Positions 16,809-25,630 of a DNA stretch of 64,000 nucleotides are shown piece after piece; the stretch's first letter is position 1, and every line of letters starts with the position of its first letter. The stretch covers positions 62,001 to 126,000 of the forward strand of contig CAZCFO010000003.1 of NCBI GenBank assembly GCA_964497975.1. Direction: 5' to 3'. This DNA comes from JABFSS01 sp964497975. GTDB taxonomy: Bacteria > Patescibacteriota > Gracilibacteria > Peribacterales > Peribacteraceae. Under the pieces are notes generated by a model. The model was not told the DNA's origin, made no database searches, and was given only the letters and a program-made list of their open reading frames with translations. Both the position numbers and the translations under genes were made by a program.

Positions 16809-19800
16809 ATGGCACAGATTAAAAAGTCAATTTCAGAGCAATTGGGTGACATTCTAAAAAGATGGCAAGAAAGACTGATTGATGTTTCTAAATCTAATCC
16901 GTTACTTGGGTTAAACCGATCTCGTGCTGCAAAGCTTGAAGTGGAATCTGCAGATTTAATCAAGATCGCAAAAACCTTATTGTCAGATGGTGATTCAATC
17001 AAAATGCCTTTTGTTCAGAAAAAAGCAAAAAAGGCTCTTCAGCTAGACGAAGACCCAAGCATCAACACTGAAGAGGAATATGTTCTTCATGAAGGTGATA
17101 TCAATTTCATATACCAAAACCTTGGAGATCTAAGACGTAAAACGAGAAAGATTTTTGATAACTCACGCCTTACTTTGAGTGAGCGCGGTGTAAATACTTT
17201 ATATGTCGCATTAGGGTGCCTTGAGTGGTCAGATTCCATGATGGGGAAATCTGAAAGCCCATTGATCATGATTCCTTGTGAATTTGAATATAAGGGCGCA
17301 AGCAAAGCACTTGAACTTAGAATGGCTGATGAAGATGTGATCTTGAACCCAGCGATCAGGTACTACTTGAAAGAACGGGAGGAGATAGATCTGCCTGAGA
17401 TTGTTCCGGAGGAATTTGATTTCGATAAAGTTGATTCTCTACTCCAGTCGATTCAAAAGCTGGTGAAAGTAAACGATTGGAAGGTAACGCAGCGTGCGTG
17501 GCTTGGTGTTTTTAGCTTTGAATCACTCGCTATCTACCAAGATCTAAAGGCTCTTGATGCACAGGCGAGAAATAATGCCTTGGTTCAGGCCATTGCTCAC
17601 TTAGGAGGAGAAGCAGTTGAAAGCCTCAATCTCGATGATGAATTGGATGAAATGCAGACGCCGGATCAAATCCCTATTCCTGTTGTGCAAGCTGACTCAA
17701 GCCAGTTGAGAGCAATTACAATGGCTGCTCAGGGTGCGAATGTCGTGATTCACGGCCCACCGGGTACAGGTAAGAGCCAAACTATCACGGGAATCATTGC
17801 AAATGCACTCTCTCAGAAGAAAAGGGTCTTGTTTGTAAGCTCAAAAATGGCTGCATTGAATGTGGTGCACTCGCGTCTTCAGAAAATCGGATTGGGTCAA
17901 TATTGCCTTGAAGCACATGGTGTTAAATCTGGAAAAAAGAAAGTTATTGATGAGCTCAAAAGATCCCTAGAACTGAATGATGAAATAAAGGTCGCAAGAA
18001 ACTTTAATGAAGATCTCGCAAAGATGGTGGAAGGCAGACATTCCTTGAACAGTTACGTCAAAGCTCTGCATAATACAAAGAATGAATTATCAATAAGTGT
18101 ATTTGGAGCCTATGGCAAATTTGAAAACCTTACTGAGTTTCCTCAAACCAAAGCTCCTTTGCCTTGGTCTAATGTCTTGGAGGTATCAATGAAGGACTTG
18201 GATTACGCGGAAGAGCTTCTCAGGGAGGTAAGGGATAATGCTGCTTTATTTAGTGGTAGGAATGAACACCCCCTAAGGGGGATGAAATCCGGCGGTATCA
18301 ACTTATCAACACAAGAGCTTCTTGAGAGACACCTTGAAAGCTTGGTTTCATTTTGTGAAAGCGTAACTACTGAAACGAAGAAGCTGTCCAAATTATTTAA
18401 ATCTATCGATTTATCAATCTTTGACTTATTTGCCTCTATAGAGATTTTCGAGGCTCTTTCTAAAATTGATCAATTGCCTGTTGATTGGGAAAAAAGAAGT
18501 ATCAAAGAACTCACTGACAAGCTGAAGAAGGTCATTGAGTGTCAGGATTTATTCAAGAAAAGGGAAGCATGTCTGAGGTCATTTAAGGAATTTTCATCTG
18601 GGAATCCGAGTGAAGTGTTAGAAGTGATTGAAAAACATCTCCAAAAATATCCGAATTGGTATTCGCGTATTAACCTGCGGTATCCGGAGGACAAAAAGGG
18701 GTGTAAGGCAGTGTTAGATAAGGTGAACAAAATTAATTCATCTGTTCTGCGCGATGTGAAGTCTTGCTCCAAAGAGTTCTTATCTTCAGAGAGCGAATTG
18801 AGTAAGAAGATCGATGAATTATCATTCGATGAACTGTATACGGAGGAAGTCTTTGATAAGCTCGTATATATCCAGCGCAAACACGAAACTGCAATTGCCT
18901 TAAAAAAGTGGCTCGATATTTCGAATGTTGAGTTAGTTGATCGTCCCGTCTTTGCAGCGGAAACTTCAAATGACATCTCTGCCCTTGTCGATATCCTCAA
19001 ATCTTCTAAAAAGGATATCGATGAAATCCAGCAACAGATAAACATCTACTGGCCAGTTGGATTGCTCTCAGAGACAAAAGTAGAAACTGATAAGCTCAGC
19101 AAAGTGGGTCAATCCAGCAAGCTGGTATTAGCTAATCTTAAGCAGGATGAAGTACGTGATTGGCAGACGATATCTAGAATTATTGAACGCTGTGAAGGTA
19201 ACGGACTGCTTCCTTTTGTAGAAAAGATTACCAAAGAAGATCTGCCACAGGTGCCTGAGATTTTCAGAAAAAGGTTCTATTCCCTTTGGATAGATGCGAT
19301 GATTCACGCAAATCCAGTTCTGAATGAATTCTCAGGAAGTTCGCAGAAAGACCTAATTTACAAATATAAACTGCTAGACGAGAAGGTGATGAAACTCAGT
19401 TTATTAAACGCAATTGCCGTACCTGCCCAAACTGCCAGTGGCGTAAAGGCTGCACACACTGGCGTGGGTAATTCCAATGGTGTTGGAATCCTTAGGAAGG
19501 AAATGGAAAAGAAGAAGCGGCTAAAGCCCTTGCGCGTGCTTTTCAATGAGATCCCTCAGGTATTACAGGCTCTAAAGCCATGCTTTCTAATGAGCCCACT
19601 GTCGGTCTCGACATTTTTGAAGCCGGGTGCGTTTAATTTTGACATTGTTATCTTCGATGAGGCATCTCAATTGCCAACCCCAGAAGCTATACCTGCCATT
19701 CTTAGGGCAAGACAAGTGGTGGTAGCTGGTGATTCCAATCAGTTACCTCCTAGCTCCTTCTTTAGGACCAACCTTGAAGGAGATTCAAATGAATGGGAAG

Positions 19801-21515
19801 AGGGTCAAATTGAAGAACTTGAATCATTACTTGATGACTGCAAAGCCTCCGTCCCCTTCTTTCAGGAGACAGATTTAAAGTGGCATTATCGAAGTCGAGA
19901 TGAAAGGCTGATCAATTTCTCCAATCACTACTATTACGAGAATCGCTTGGTGACTTTCCCGTCTCCAAGCATGGATATTAAAAAGAGCGGCGTTATTTTG
20001 GAATATGTTCCCGAAGGAGTGTGGGACAGAGGAGGTAGCAGGGTAAACAGAAAGGAAGCGCGACGTGTCGCTAAATTAATCATTGAGCAATTAAAATCAG
20101 AACCTGAAAAAACACTCGGTGTTGTGGCTTTCAATTCATCACAAAAAGAGGCTATTGAAGATGCGCTTGAGGAAGAACTACAAACACACAAGAATCTCTC
20201 AGCATTACTAGACCCAGAAAAAGAAGAAGCATTTTTTATTAAGTCCTTGGAAAACGTACAAGGTGACGAAAGGGACGTAATAATCATCAGCGTCGGCTAT
20301 GGAAAGGCACAGGACGGAAAGATGTCGCTTAACTTTGGTCCACTTAACACGGCAGGAGGCTGGCGTAGATTGAACGTTCTTGTAACAAGAGCTAAATGGA
20401 AAACGATTTTGGTCACATCGGTAAGGTCATCCGAATTGGTTGGAATCAACCCAGAAAACAAAGGCCCTGTTGGACTAAAAAATTACATTCAATATGCAGA
20501 AACGGGCTTCCTGAATGAAAGCAAAGAGGCGGCAAAACTATTGGCGGAGGAAACAAATGATTTTGAGGATTCTGTACGGAGGGAATTGGAGCTCAGGGGC
20601 TTTAAAGTTGATGCTCAAGTTGGAGTAGGTTCATTCAAAATAGATCTTGCCGTAAGAGACCCTAAAAATCCTACGGGTTATGCAATCGGTATTGAATGTG
20701 ATGGTGCCACCTATCATAGCTCTAGGTCTGCAAGAGATAGAGATATCTTGAGACAAGAAATCTTGCAGGGAATGGGTTGGAAGATCCACCGTATTTGGTC
20801 TACGGAGTGGTTTAAAAAGCGCGAAGGAGCAATATCTGTTCTTGTCGAAAACGTGAATCGCGCAATTAGCGGTGAGACAACTAACGAAACAACATCAAGT
20901 GTTGTGGTGGATTTAGAAGAAGAAACTGATTTGAAATCGGTCCCACTAAGAAAGTCTCGTTCTGGCGTGGAATACACGAAATCAAGAATCCGATGTAAGA
21001 AAGAAGTAATAATGGATTCAAAGAGAGTTTATCAACTTTCGGAAATCATTGTGAATCTCACTAAAGACGAAGGGCCCATCCATATTGATCTGGTTTTAGA
21101 AAGGCTAAAGGATTCAGCTGGAGTCGCTCGTGCTGGATCCAATATCCAAAACAACTTCAAAAAAGCCGTAACTTTAGCTATTAAGGCTGGAGAAATCACT
21201 CACACGAAAGAGGATAAGGGCTTTCTTCATAGTGCAGGGAAGAAATTTTCAACGTTCAGAATACCTGCTGATGGCGTAGAGCGTCGTTTGGATCAGATTA
21301 GTAAAGTTGAAATTAGTAACGCCATTAACTTTTTAATCAAAGACCAATTCGGCCTTGCTTATGACAATGCCGTTCAAAGCATCAAGCATTTATTTGGAAT
21401 TAGTAGAGTCGATCCTGAAGACGGTGACAGAATAAAAGATCTTATAGATGAAATGATTGCAGCGGGGCTTCTCGTTAGACACGGACCCCTGTTACAGGCT
21501 GCGATGAATAATTAG
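16809..21515 (+). CDS. Giant DUF4011 - SF1 helicase - Vsr-like nuclease - DUF3320 protein
   Basis: 1568 residues from the ATG at 16809 (TATAAA 9 nt upstream; the in-frame TTG at 16782 is less likely). Order: DUF4011-like N-terminus (WQERLIDVSKSNPLLGLNR); Walker A HGPPGTGKSQT near residue 313; a long helical insertion; DEASQ box near 948; helicase motifs NVQGDERDVIIISVGY and LNVLVTRAKW; a Vsr/DUF559-type nuclease (IECDGATYHSSRSARDRD, near 1294) with RELELRGF before it; DUF3320-like C-terminus from about 1405. Proteins of this architecture sit in defence islands, and one has been reported as a single-gene antiphage system carried by phage satellites (Hhe, from memory). Fourteen bp from the next gene. 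Much lower GC than the host. Confidence 0.9.
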   Translation: MAQIKKSISEQLGDILKRWQERLIDVSKSNPLLGLNRSRAAKLEVESADLIKIAKTLLSDGDSIKMPFVQKKAKKALQLDEDPSINTEEEYVLHEGDINFIYQNLGDLRRKTRKIFDNSRLTLSERGVNTLYVALGCLEWSDSMMGKSESPLIMIPCEFEYKGASKALELRMADEDVILNPAIRYYLKEREEIDLPEIVPEEFDFDKVDSLLQSIQKLVKVNDWKVTQRAWLGVFSFESLAIYQDLKALDAQARNNALVQAIAHLGGEAVESLNLDDELDEMQTPDQIPIPVVQADSSQLRAITMAAQGANVVIHGPPGTGKSQTITGIIANALSQKKRVLFVSSKMAALNVVHSRLQKIGLGQYCLEAHGVKSGKKKVIDELKRSLELNDEIKVARNFNEDLAKMVEGRHSLNSYVKALHNTKNELSISVFGAYGKFENLTEFPQTKAPLPWSNVLEVSMKDLDYAEELLREVRDNAALFSGRNEHPLRGMKSGGINLSTQELLERHLESLVSFCESVTTETKKLSKLFKSIDLSIFDLFASIEIFEALSKIDQLPVDWEKRSIKELTDKLKKVIECQDLFKKREACLRSFKEFSSGNPSEVLEVIEKHLQKYPNWYSRINLRYPEDKKGCKAVLDKVNKINSSVLRDVKSCSKEFLSSESELSKKIDELSFDELYTEEVFDKLVYIQRKHETAIALKKWLDISNVELVDRPVFAAETSNDISALVDILKSSKKDIDEIQQQINIYWPVGLLSETKVETDKLSKVGQSSKLVLANLKQDEVRDWQTISRIIERCEGNGLLPFVEKITKEDLPQVPEIFRKRFYSLWIDAMIHANPVLNEFSGSSQKDLIYKYKLLDEKVMKLSLLNAIAVPAQTASGVKAAHTGVGNSNGVGILRKEMEKKKRLKPLRVLFNEIPQVLQALKPCFLMSPLSVSTFLKPGAFNFDIVIFDEASQLPTPEAIPAILRARQVVVAGDSNQLPPSSFFRTNLEGDSNEWEEGQIEELESLLDDCKASVPFFQETDLKWHYRSRDERLINFSNHYYYENRLVTFPSPSMDIKKSGVILEYVPEGVWDRGGSRVNRKEARRVAKLIIEQLKSEPEKTLGVVAFNSSQKEAIEDALEEELQTHKNLSALLDPEKEEAFFIKSLENVQGDERDVIIISVGYGKAQDGKMSLNFGPLNTAGGWRRLNVLVTRAKWKTILVTSVRSSELVGINPENKGPVGLKNYIQYAETGFLNESKEAAKLLAEETNDFEDSVRRELELRGFKVDAQVGVGSFKIDLAVRDPKNPTGYAIGIECDGATYHSSRSARDRDILRQEILQGMGWKIHRIWSTEWFKKREGAISVLVENVNRAISGETTNETTSSVVVDLEEETDLKSVPLRKSRSGVEYTKSRIRCKKEVIMDSKRVYQLSEIIVNLTKDEGPIHIDLVLERLKDSAGVARAGSNIQNNFKKAVTLAIKAGEITHTKEDKGFLHSAGKKFSTFRIPADGVERRLDQISKVEISNAINFLIKDQFGLAYDNAVQSIKHLFGISRVDPEDGDRIKDLIDEMIAAGLLVRHGPLLQAAMNN

Positions 21516-21529
21516 CCCTAGAAGTATCT

Positions 21530-23023
21530 ATGCAGCCCTACATTTCTAAAACACAGTTCCTACACTATCTTCAATGCCCAAAATACTTCTGGCTGGAAAA
21601 GCATAAGCCTGAAGTAGTAGAAGCTATTGAGATTTCTGACTTTGAACAGCAGATAATAGATCAAGGTATCGAGGTAGAGCAGTGGGCGCGGAAGTTGTAT
21701 CCCACTGGCAAATTAGTTGAAGGAAGAGAGTTAAAAGCTGTCGATCAGACCAAGAAATACCTGCACGAAGGGAGCACTGTTTTATTCCAAGCAACATTCT
21801 TAGCCGAAGATTTATACGTAATGGTTGATATCTTAGAATGGGACAAAGAAGGGAAATTTTGGGTTATCAATGAGGTTAAAGGAACGACTTCGAAGGAAGT
21901 TAAAAAGGAGGTTCACTATCAGGATGCAACCTTTCAAAAAATTGTTCTTGAAAAAGCGGGTTATAAGGTCGGAAGAGTACAACTCATTGAGCTAAATAAA
22001 GAGTTTGTGAAGCAGGGAGATATCGATCCTGTCTTTTTGCTGCAGAAGACAGATATTTCAGCCGAAGTAGCTGCTTTAGAGCCTGAAATACTATTACAAA
22101 TTGCAGAGGCAAAAAAGCTCATGGAACTGACTACAGAGCCTTCAAATTGCGAATGTATCTACAAGAGCCGTGAGCATCACTGTCCTACATTTGCATATTG
22201 CCACCCGCACGTCCCAGAGTATTCGGTGCACGATATATGCAGAATTGGATCAAGCCCAAAGAAGTTAGAGGAAATGATTGATAGCAGCTGGTTTGAAATA
22301 ACGGACATACCAGAGGAATTTCAGCTTAGCCCAACGCAGCAACCGCAAGTGCATGTCACAAGGACGAATGAAGTTATTATAGAAAATAAAAACATCCATC
22401 GTGAATTATCCGTGATTCAGTTTCCTATCTATTTTTTAGATTACGAAACGTATCCAGCGGCCATTCCCGTCTTTGATGGATGCCATCCATTTCAACAGGT
22501 TCCTTTTCAGTACTCGCTTCACATTCTTGCAGAGCCAGATTCCGAGTTGATCCATAAGGATTTTTTGCACATAGAAGCAAGCAATCCTATGGAAAGCTTG
22601 GCGAGGAAACTGCGAGAAGATATAGGAGACGAAGGATCTGTGATTGTTTGGAATAAGAAATTTGAAGGTAAATGTAATGAAGATCTGGCCTTATTTATTC
22701 CAGAACTTGCAACATTCATGCATGGGATAAATAATCGTTTTTATGATTTGATGGAAATATTCAGCAAACAATTGTACGTCCATAAAGATTTCAAAGGTAG
22801 TTATTCAATCAAGGCAGTGCTTTCCGTCTTAGTCCCTGAGCTTTCGTACAAGGGACTAGAAATTCGAGATGGTGGTATGGCGTGCAGCGCATGGAGACAA
22901 ATGGTTTTTGGCTTTGAAACCGAATCAATGAAACAGAAACTTGCAACTAGTCTTAAAAAATATTGCGAGCTAGACACAATGGCGATGGTTCAAATCTTCG
23001 AAGTGCTAAGTAAGCTTCATTAA
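21530..23023 (+). CDS. Cas4-like / DUF2779 nuclease fusion
   Basis: 497 residues. N-terminus has the Cas4/AddB-type signature: CPKYFWLEK near residue 17, a PD-(D/E)XK-like core with NEVKGTTSKE near 113 and a following QDATFQKIVLEKAGYKV helix, and further cysteines CECIYKSREHHC-x5-C near 207-225, able to hold an Fe-S cluster with the first. C-terminal half is DUF2779, an RNase H-like exonuclease domain: FLDYETYP near 302 (DEDD motif I), VWNKKFEGK, and YCELDTMAMVQ near the end. The family is of unknown function but has the parts of a 5'/3' DNA-processing enzyme. Co-transcribed with the helicase. Confidence 0.8.
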   Translation: MQPYISKTQFLHYLQCPKYFWLEKHKPEVVEAIEISDFEQQIIDQGIEVEQWARKLYPTGKLVEGRELKAVDQTKKYLHEGSTVLFQATFLAEDLYVMVDILEWDKEGKFWVINEVKGTTSKEVKKEVHYQDATFQKIVLEKAGYKVGRVQLIELNKEFVKQGDIDPVFLLQKTDISAEVAALEPEILLQIAEAKKLMELTTEPSNCECIYKSREHHCPTFAYCHPHVPEYSVHDICRIGSSPKKLEEMIDSSWFEITDIPEEFQLSPTQQPQVHVTRTNEVIIENKNIHRELSVIQFPIYFLDYETYPAAIPVFDGCHPFQQVPFQYSLHILAEPDSELIHKDFLHIEASNPMESLARKLREDIGDEGSVIVWNKKFEGKCNEDLALFIPELATFMHGINNRFYDLMEIFSKQLYVHKDFKGSYSIKAVLSVLVPELSYKGLEIRDGGMACSAWRQMVFGFETESMKQKLATSLKKYCELDTMAMVQIFEVLSKLH

Positions 23024-23098
23024 GTGAATTTACTTTTAATTTTCTGTATAAAGTCAACAATCGTAAAATGAACATTTATCTATATAATTAGGATTGTT

Positions 23099-24154
23099 AT
23101 GGCAAAGGCTGGTTTATTTGATGGCCTATCAAGTGTTGAATTTGAAGAATTAACGTATGATCTTCTTCATGCATTGGGCTTTGTAAATTTAAATTGGAGA
23201 AAGGGCTCAGGAAAAAGTGGACATAGTGCTGATCAAGGCAGAGACATTGAAGCAGAAAGACGGGTTAAAGACGTAGATAGTAGTGAATATCTCGAAAAAC
23301 ACTTCATTCAATGCAAACATTATAAAAAAGGTGTTCCACCGGAAAAATTACACGACGCCATCGCATGGGCAAGTGCTGAAAGACCCTCGGTTCTTTTATT
23401 TGTGACTTCAAATTTCTTATCCAACTCTGCAAAAAATTGGCTTAAAGAGTACGAGCAGAAGAATAAGCCAGCTTTCAAAATAAGAATTTGGGAAAGGAAA
23501 ACTCTCGAAAGATTCCTGATCTCGCAGCCTATGATTGTGGAGAAATACAATTTAATTCTGAATGTAGGCTTAATAAATCTTCATCCTTCTCATCTTGAAT
23601 ACATATCAAAACCTCATTACAACAGCCTAGAGCAATTTTACAAAGCGATAGATCTACTAGACCCCTCAGAAAGGGACGAAATTTTTTCTTTTGCATACAA
23701 TTCAGTTATTAAACCTCGATACAGAGAAGCTCTTCACGAAAATGAACGCATGGGTGACCTGATGCTTGATAAGGTCGACTACTACAGTTTTCGAGCTAAA
23801 TGTAATCAGCTAACGGAGCATGTAGCGGAGAACTTTTTAGTTTACTCAATTGTCTCATACACTCTTAGCTGGCTTGCACATTTCTCCAATCCAACATCTA
23901 ATATGGAGATGATTAAAAGAAACCAAGATGTACTATCAGATTTGAAAAATCCCCTAACAGAAGATTATCCGGAAATGACAGACGAAAGGCGTCTGAACAT
24001 GATTAAGTTCATTGAAAATCACATCAAAAATGCCCCTGATATTTTTAATAAGTGGAACAGTCTATATAAATTAGTTTGCGAAGAGATTCTGCCCCACCTG
24101 CTCATAGACGACGTCAGTTTCTTGGAAGATAGTGAAGACAAAATAGAGTGGTGA
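23099..24154 (+). CDS. Mrr-like restriction endonuclease-domain protein
   Basis: 351 residues. N-terminal Mrr_cat-like fold: FEELTYDLLHALGF, GHSADQGRDIEAE near residues 40-52 and FIQCKHYKKGV near 69-79 supply the Asp and Q-x-K catalytic residues. The C-terminal 200 residues are helical and unrecognised, perhaps target recognition or effector control. TATAAT lies at 23083-23088, 10 nt before the ATG, so it may also have its own promoter. A terminator follows at 24222. Likely a type IV-like nuclease acting with or beside the two upstream genes. Confidence 0.8.
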   Translation: MAKAGLFDGLSSVEFEELTYDLLHALGFVNLNWRKGSGKSGHSADQGRDIEAERRVKDVDSSEYLEKHFIQCKHYKKGVPPEKLHDAIAWASAERPSVLLFVTSNFLSNSAKNWLKEYEQKNKPAFKIRIWERKTLERFLISQPMIVEKYNLILNVGLINLHPSHLEYISKPHYNSLEQFYKAIDLLDPSERDEIFSFAYNSVIKPRYREALHENERMGDLMLDKVDYYSFRAKCNQLTEHVAENFLVYSIVSYTLSWLAHFSNPTSNMEMIKRNQDVLSDLKNPLTEDYPEMTDERRLNMIKFIENHIKNAPDIFNKWNSLYKLVCEEILPHLLIDDVSFLEDSEDKIEW

Positions 24155-24221
24155 AGAGCTCATTGATGGGAGAAGAAAACTGATTCCTTCCCATCCTCCT
24201 TGCCTAAGGCAGGAGCTAACC

Positions 24222-24245
24222 ATGGCACTCACGTGCCATTTTTTA
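24222..24245 (+). terminator. Intrinsic terminator after the defence-like operon
   Basis: ATGGCAC (24222-24228), TCAC loop, GTGCCAT (24233-24239), then five T's. A second small hairpin, TGCCT-AAGGCA (about 24201-24212), precedes it. Confidence 0.85.
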
Positions 24246-24360
24246 GTTTCTGCGGTAGATTAACTAGGCGCAAATCGGTTGCTGAAGCAGCGCAAAGGCC
24301 GCCTCCATCCGTTTGCAGGTTGCCGTGATCTCCGTCCGAACGTCGAACAGAGACCAGAGC

Positions 24361-24505
24361 CATGAACCACTCACTCGCTTCGCTCGTTCGGGTTCATGGC
24401 AGCGCCATTCCAGGCACTGCCATGATTTTCTGTATGCCCGGTTCATGCCCTGTACCCGACCGTGAACCTAAGCGAAGCGAATGGTTCATGGGAGTGGTAC
24501 AGGGC
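24361..24505. repeat. CATGAACC hairpin repeat pair
   Basis: The 350-bp stretch between the terminator and the FkbM gene holds two hairpins of one family. First: CATGAACC (24361-24368) with GGTTCATG (24391-24398), followed by GCAGCGCCATT and a GGCACTGCCATGA tail. Second: GTGAACC/GGTTCATG around 24463-24490 inside an outer stem CCCTGTACC (24447-24455)/GGTACAGGG (24497-24505) that reaches the FkbM stop codon. A near copy with an inverted inner segment is at 29099-29165. Upstream, 24264-24360 shows only a short minus-strand open frame, perhaps a gene remnant. Confidence 0.6.
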
Positions 24506-25248
24506 TACTTCCGCTCAAAAAGAGAATCTTCCTGCTGCACGATTTTGCCGATGAGCGCTTCGTGGGTGGAAAGGCGTTTTATATAGCGGAATCCGAGGCT
24601 ATCCAATTGCGCCACGATATCGTCGTGCATGACCTGATGGTCGTACGTCGGAACGAACGTCGTCTCGACAAGAATGGCATCGACGTGCTGCAAAATTTTT
24701 TCCGCCCCGCGGAACACGGAGTCTTCCGTTCCCTGCACGTCCATTTTCAAAAGGCACGGACGCGTGATTGTCTGCGCTTCAAGTACGTCATCCATGCGCC
24801 GGACGCGTACCCGATGCTTTGTCCCACCGCCGATCAGGTAGGGATACATCTTGCGCGCGTCGCTGTTGAGCGGAAGGAGCGACGAACAGGGAGTGAACGG
24901 ATACTCGATCATATCCGCCCATTCCTCGGCAGCGCCCAGTGCGACCGTGAAAATACGCGAATCTTGCGGATACGTCGCAATGACGCGTTGAAGAGCAGAA
25001 ACTGGTCCGGGGAGAGGCTCAAAAGACAGAATGCGCGCATGAGGCAGGAACGAATGTGCGAGCTGCGCAAATTCCCCCACGTGAGCGCCGACATCGATGA
25101 TGGTGCGGAACGGACGGCTCAGTAATTCTGCAAAGTGACCTTTATCGCGGGCGGGCACCGGGACGGGTACGGAGATCCCGAACCGCTGAAAAACGAAGTT
25201 GAACAAGACTATGCCGCCCATCCGCAGTCTCGTGAAAAACCTTTTCAT
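24505..25248 (-). CDS. FkbM family methyltransferase
   Basis: 247 residues. Class I SAM fold: IIDVGAHVGEFAQLA (motif I, about 50-64), LSFEPLP (acidic loop), then RMDDVL, LLKMDVQGTEDSVFRGA and VDAILVET, the hallmark FkbM core. Members O-methylate sugars or small molecules. The TAAAAT box 6 nt upstream of the ATG supports this start. It sits just inside attR, transcribed toward the element's interior, so it is either cargo (cell-surface glycan alteration would suit phage exclusion) or a neighbour caught between two att sites. Base composition is closer to the host than that of the defence block. Confidence 0.88.
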   Translation of the reverse strand: MKRFFTRLRMGGIVLFNFVFQRFGISVPVPVPARDKGHFAELLSRPFRTIIDVGAHVGEFAQLAHSFLPHARILSFEPLPGPVSALQRVIATYPQDSRIFTVALGAAEEWADMIEYPFTPCSSLLPLNSDARKMYPYLIGGGTKHRVRVRRMDDVLEAQTITRPCLLKMDVQGTEDSVFRGAEKILQHVDAILVETTFVPTYDHQVMHDDIVAQLDSLGFRYIKRLSTHEALIGKIVQQEDSLFERK

Positions 25249-25270
25249 GGGAGTATTTTAGCGTAGCAAC

Positions 25271-25304
25271 AAGGTCGCTGGTTCGAATCCGGCCGGGGAA
25301 GCCA
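25271..25304 (+). repeat. attR (truncated tRNA-Asn 3' end)
   Basis: 34-bp copy of the tRNA-Asn 3' end, including GTTCGAATCC and a terminal GCCA, with no 5' half of a tRNA upstream. Two mismatches to attL. Marks the right boundary of the element. Confidence 0.75.
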
Positions 25305-25316
25305 AAGTAAAAAATT

Positions 25317-25490
25317 TCAAGCTGACATAACAATCTCCACGTTTTTGGCGAGTGTCTTACATCTCTCTCCGTTCGACTGGACGACAGTGATGGTGACGTG
25401 CCCCGTTTTACTAGTCTTGATGTCCCTGACAATACCGGATTTTCCTGCATGGACGCCGCCGATGACTTTGCACGAAGAACCATCTTTCAT
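25317..25490 (-). CDS. KOW-motif mini-protein
   Basis: 57 residues from the MKDGSSCKV start. CKVIGGVHAGKSGIVRDIK is a KOW motif as in ribosomal protein L24 and NusG, followed by HVTITVVQSNGERCKTLAK. Such small KOW proteins probably bind RNA. TTATCT lies 7 nt before the ATG, in the leaderless arrangement. Located 13 bp outside attR. A longer start at 25553 would read through a repeat and is unlikely. Confidence 0.6.
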   Translation of the reverse strand: MKDGSSCKVIGGVHAGKSGIVRDIKTSKTGHVTITVVQSNGERCKTLAKNVEIVMSA

Positions 25491-25519
25491 ACAGTCAAGA
25501 TAACAGATTCGCATTCTCA

Positions 25520-25548
25520 GTTCGAACCGCCCGAACCGCGTCGGGCCA
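25520..25548. repeat. GAACCGCGTCGGGCCA repeat, copy 1
   Basis: TTCGAACCGCCCGAACCGCG followed by TCGGGCCA. Two more copies follow genes at 26478-26507 and 29070-29101, all on the same strand. The 5' part resembles a tRNA T-loop (GTTCGAA), but no tRNA can be folded around it. Confidence 0.5.
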
Positions 25549-25630
25549 TCCAATCACGTCACATTCATCGTGACTATCGGGCTCATCGCAGACAAATACG
25601 CGGGATCCGATATCCTGTACACTGGAACAC

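Larger units (their letters stand above)
11721..25304. mobile_element. Integrated element at tRNA-Asn, phage-satellite-like
   Basis: Bounded by the 3' end of tRNA-Asn (11721-11754) and a 34-bp copy with two mismatches (25271-25304). Contents in order: serine recombinase directly at attL, three orphan minus-strand genes, AlpA/MerR-like small HTH, divergent membrane protein, small terminase subunit with no large subunit, a low-GC trio of helicase and nuclease genes, a terminator, hairpin repeats and an FkbM methyltransferase at attR. Base composition drops well below the flanks, most clearly at 16.8-24.2 kb. Size, integrase, regulator and lone terS fit a PICI-like phage satellite; no capsid, tail, portal, or clear replication genes were seen. 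Whether FkbM is cargo or was trapped is open. Confidence 0.75.

Noticed and set aside
21530..23023. CRISPR-associated Cas4
   Set aside because: The fold of the N-terminus is Cas4-like, but no cas1, cas2 or array is present and the C-terminal DUF2779 is not found in Cas4.
24264..24446. 60-residue minus-strand frame next to the terminator
   Set aside because: No start supported, passes through a hairpin repeat; at best the 3' remnant of a gene.
25142..25483. Minus-strand frame across attR with GFPGRIRTSDL
   Set aside because: The peptide is the antisense translation of the tRNA fragment, and the frame overlaps FkbM and the KOW gene.
25520..25548. tRNA gene fragments (three copies of the GTTCGAA-like repeat)
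   Set aside because: No acceptor or anticodon arm can be folded around any of the copies.
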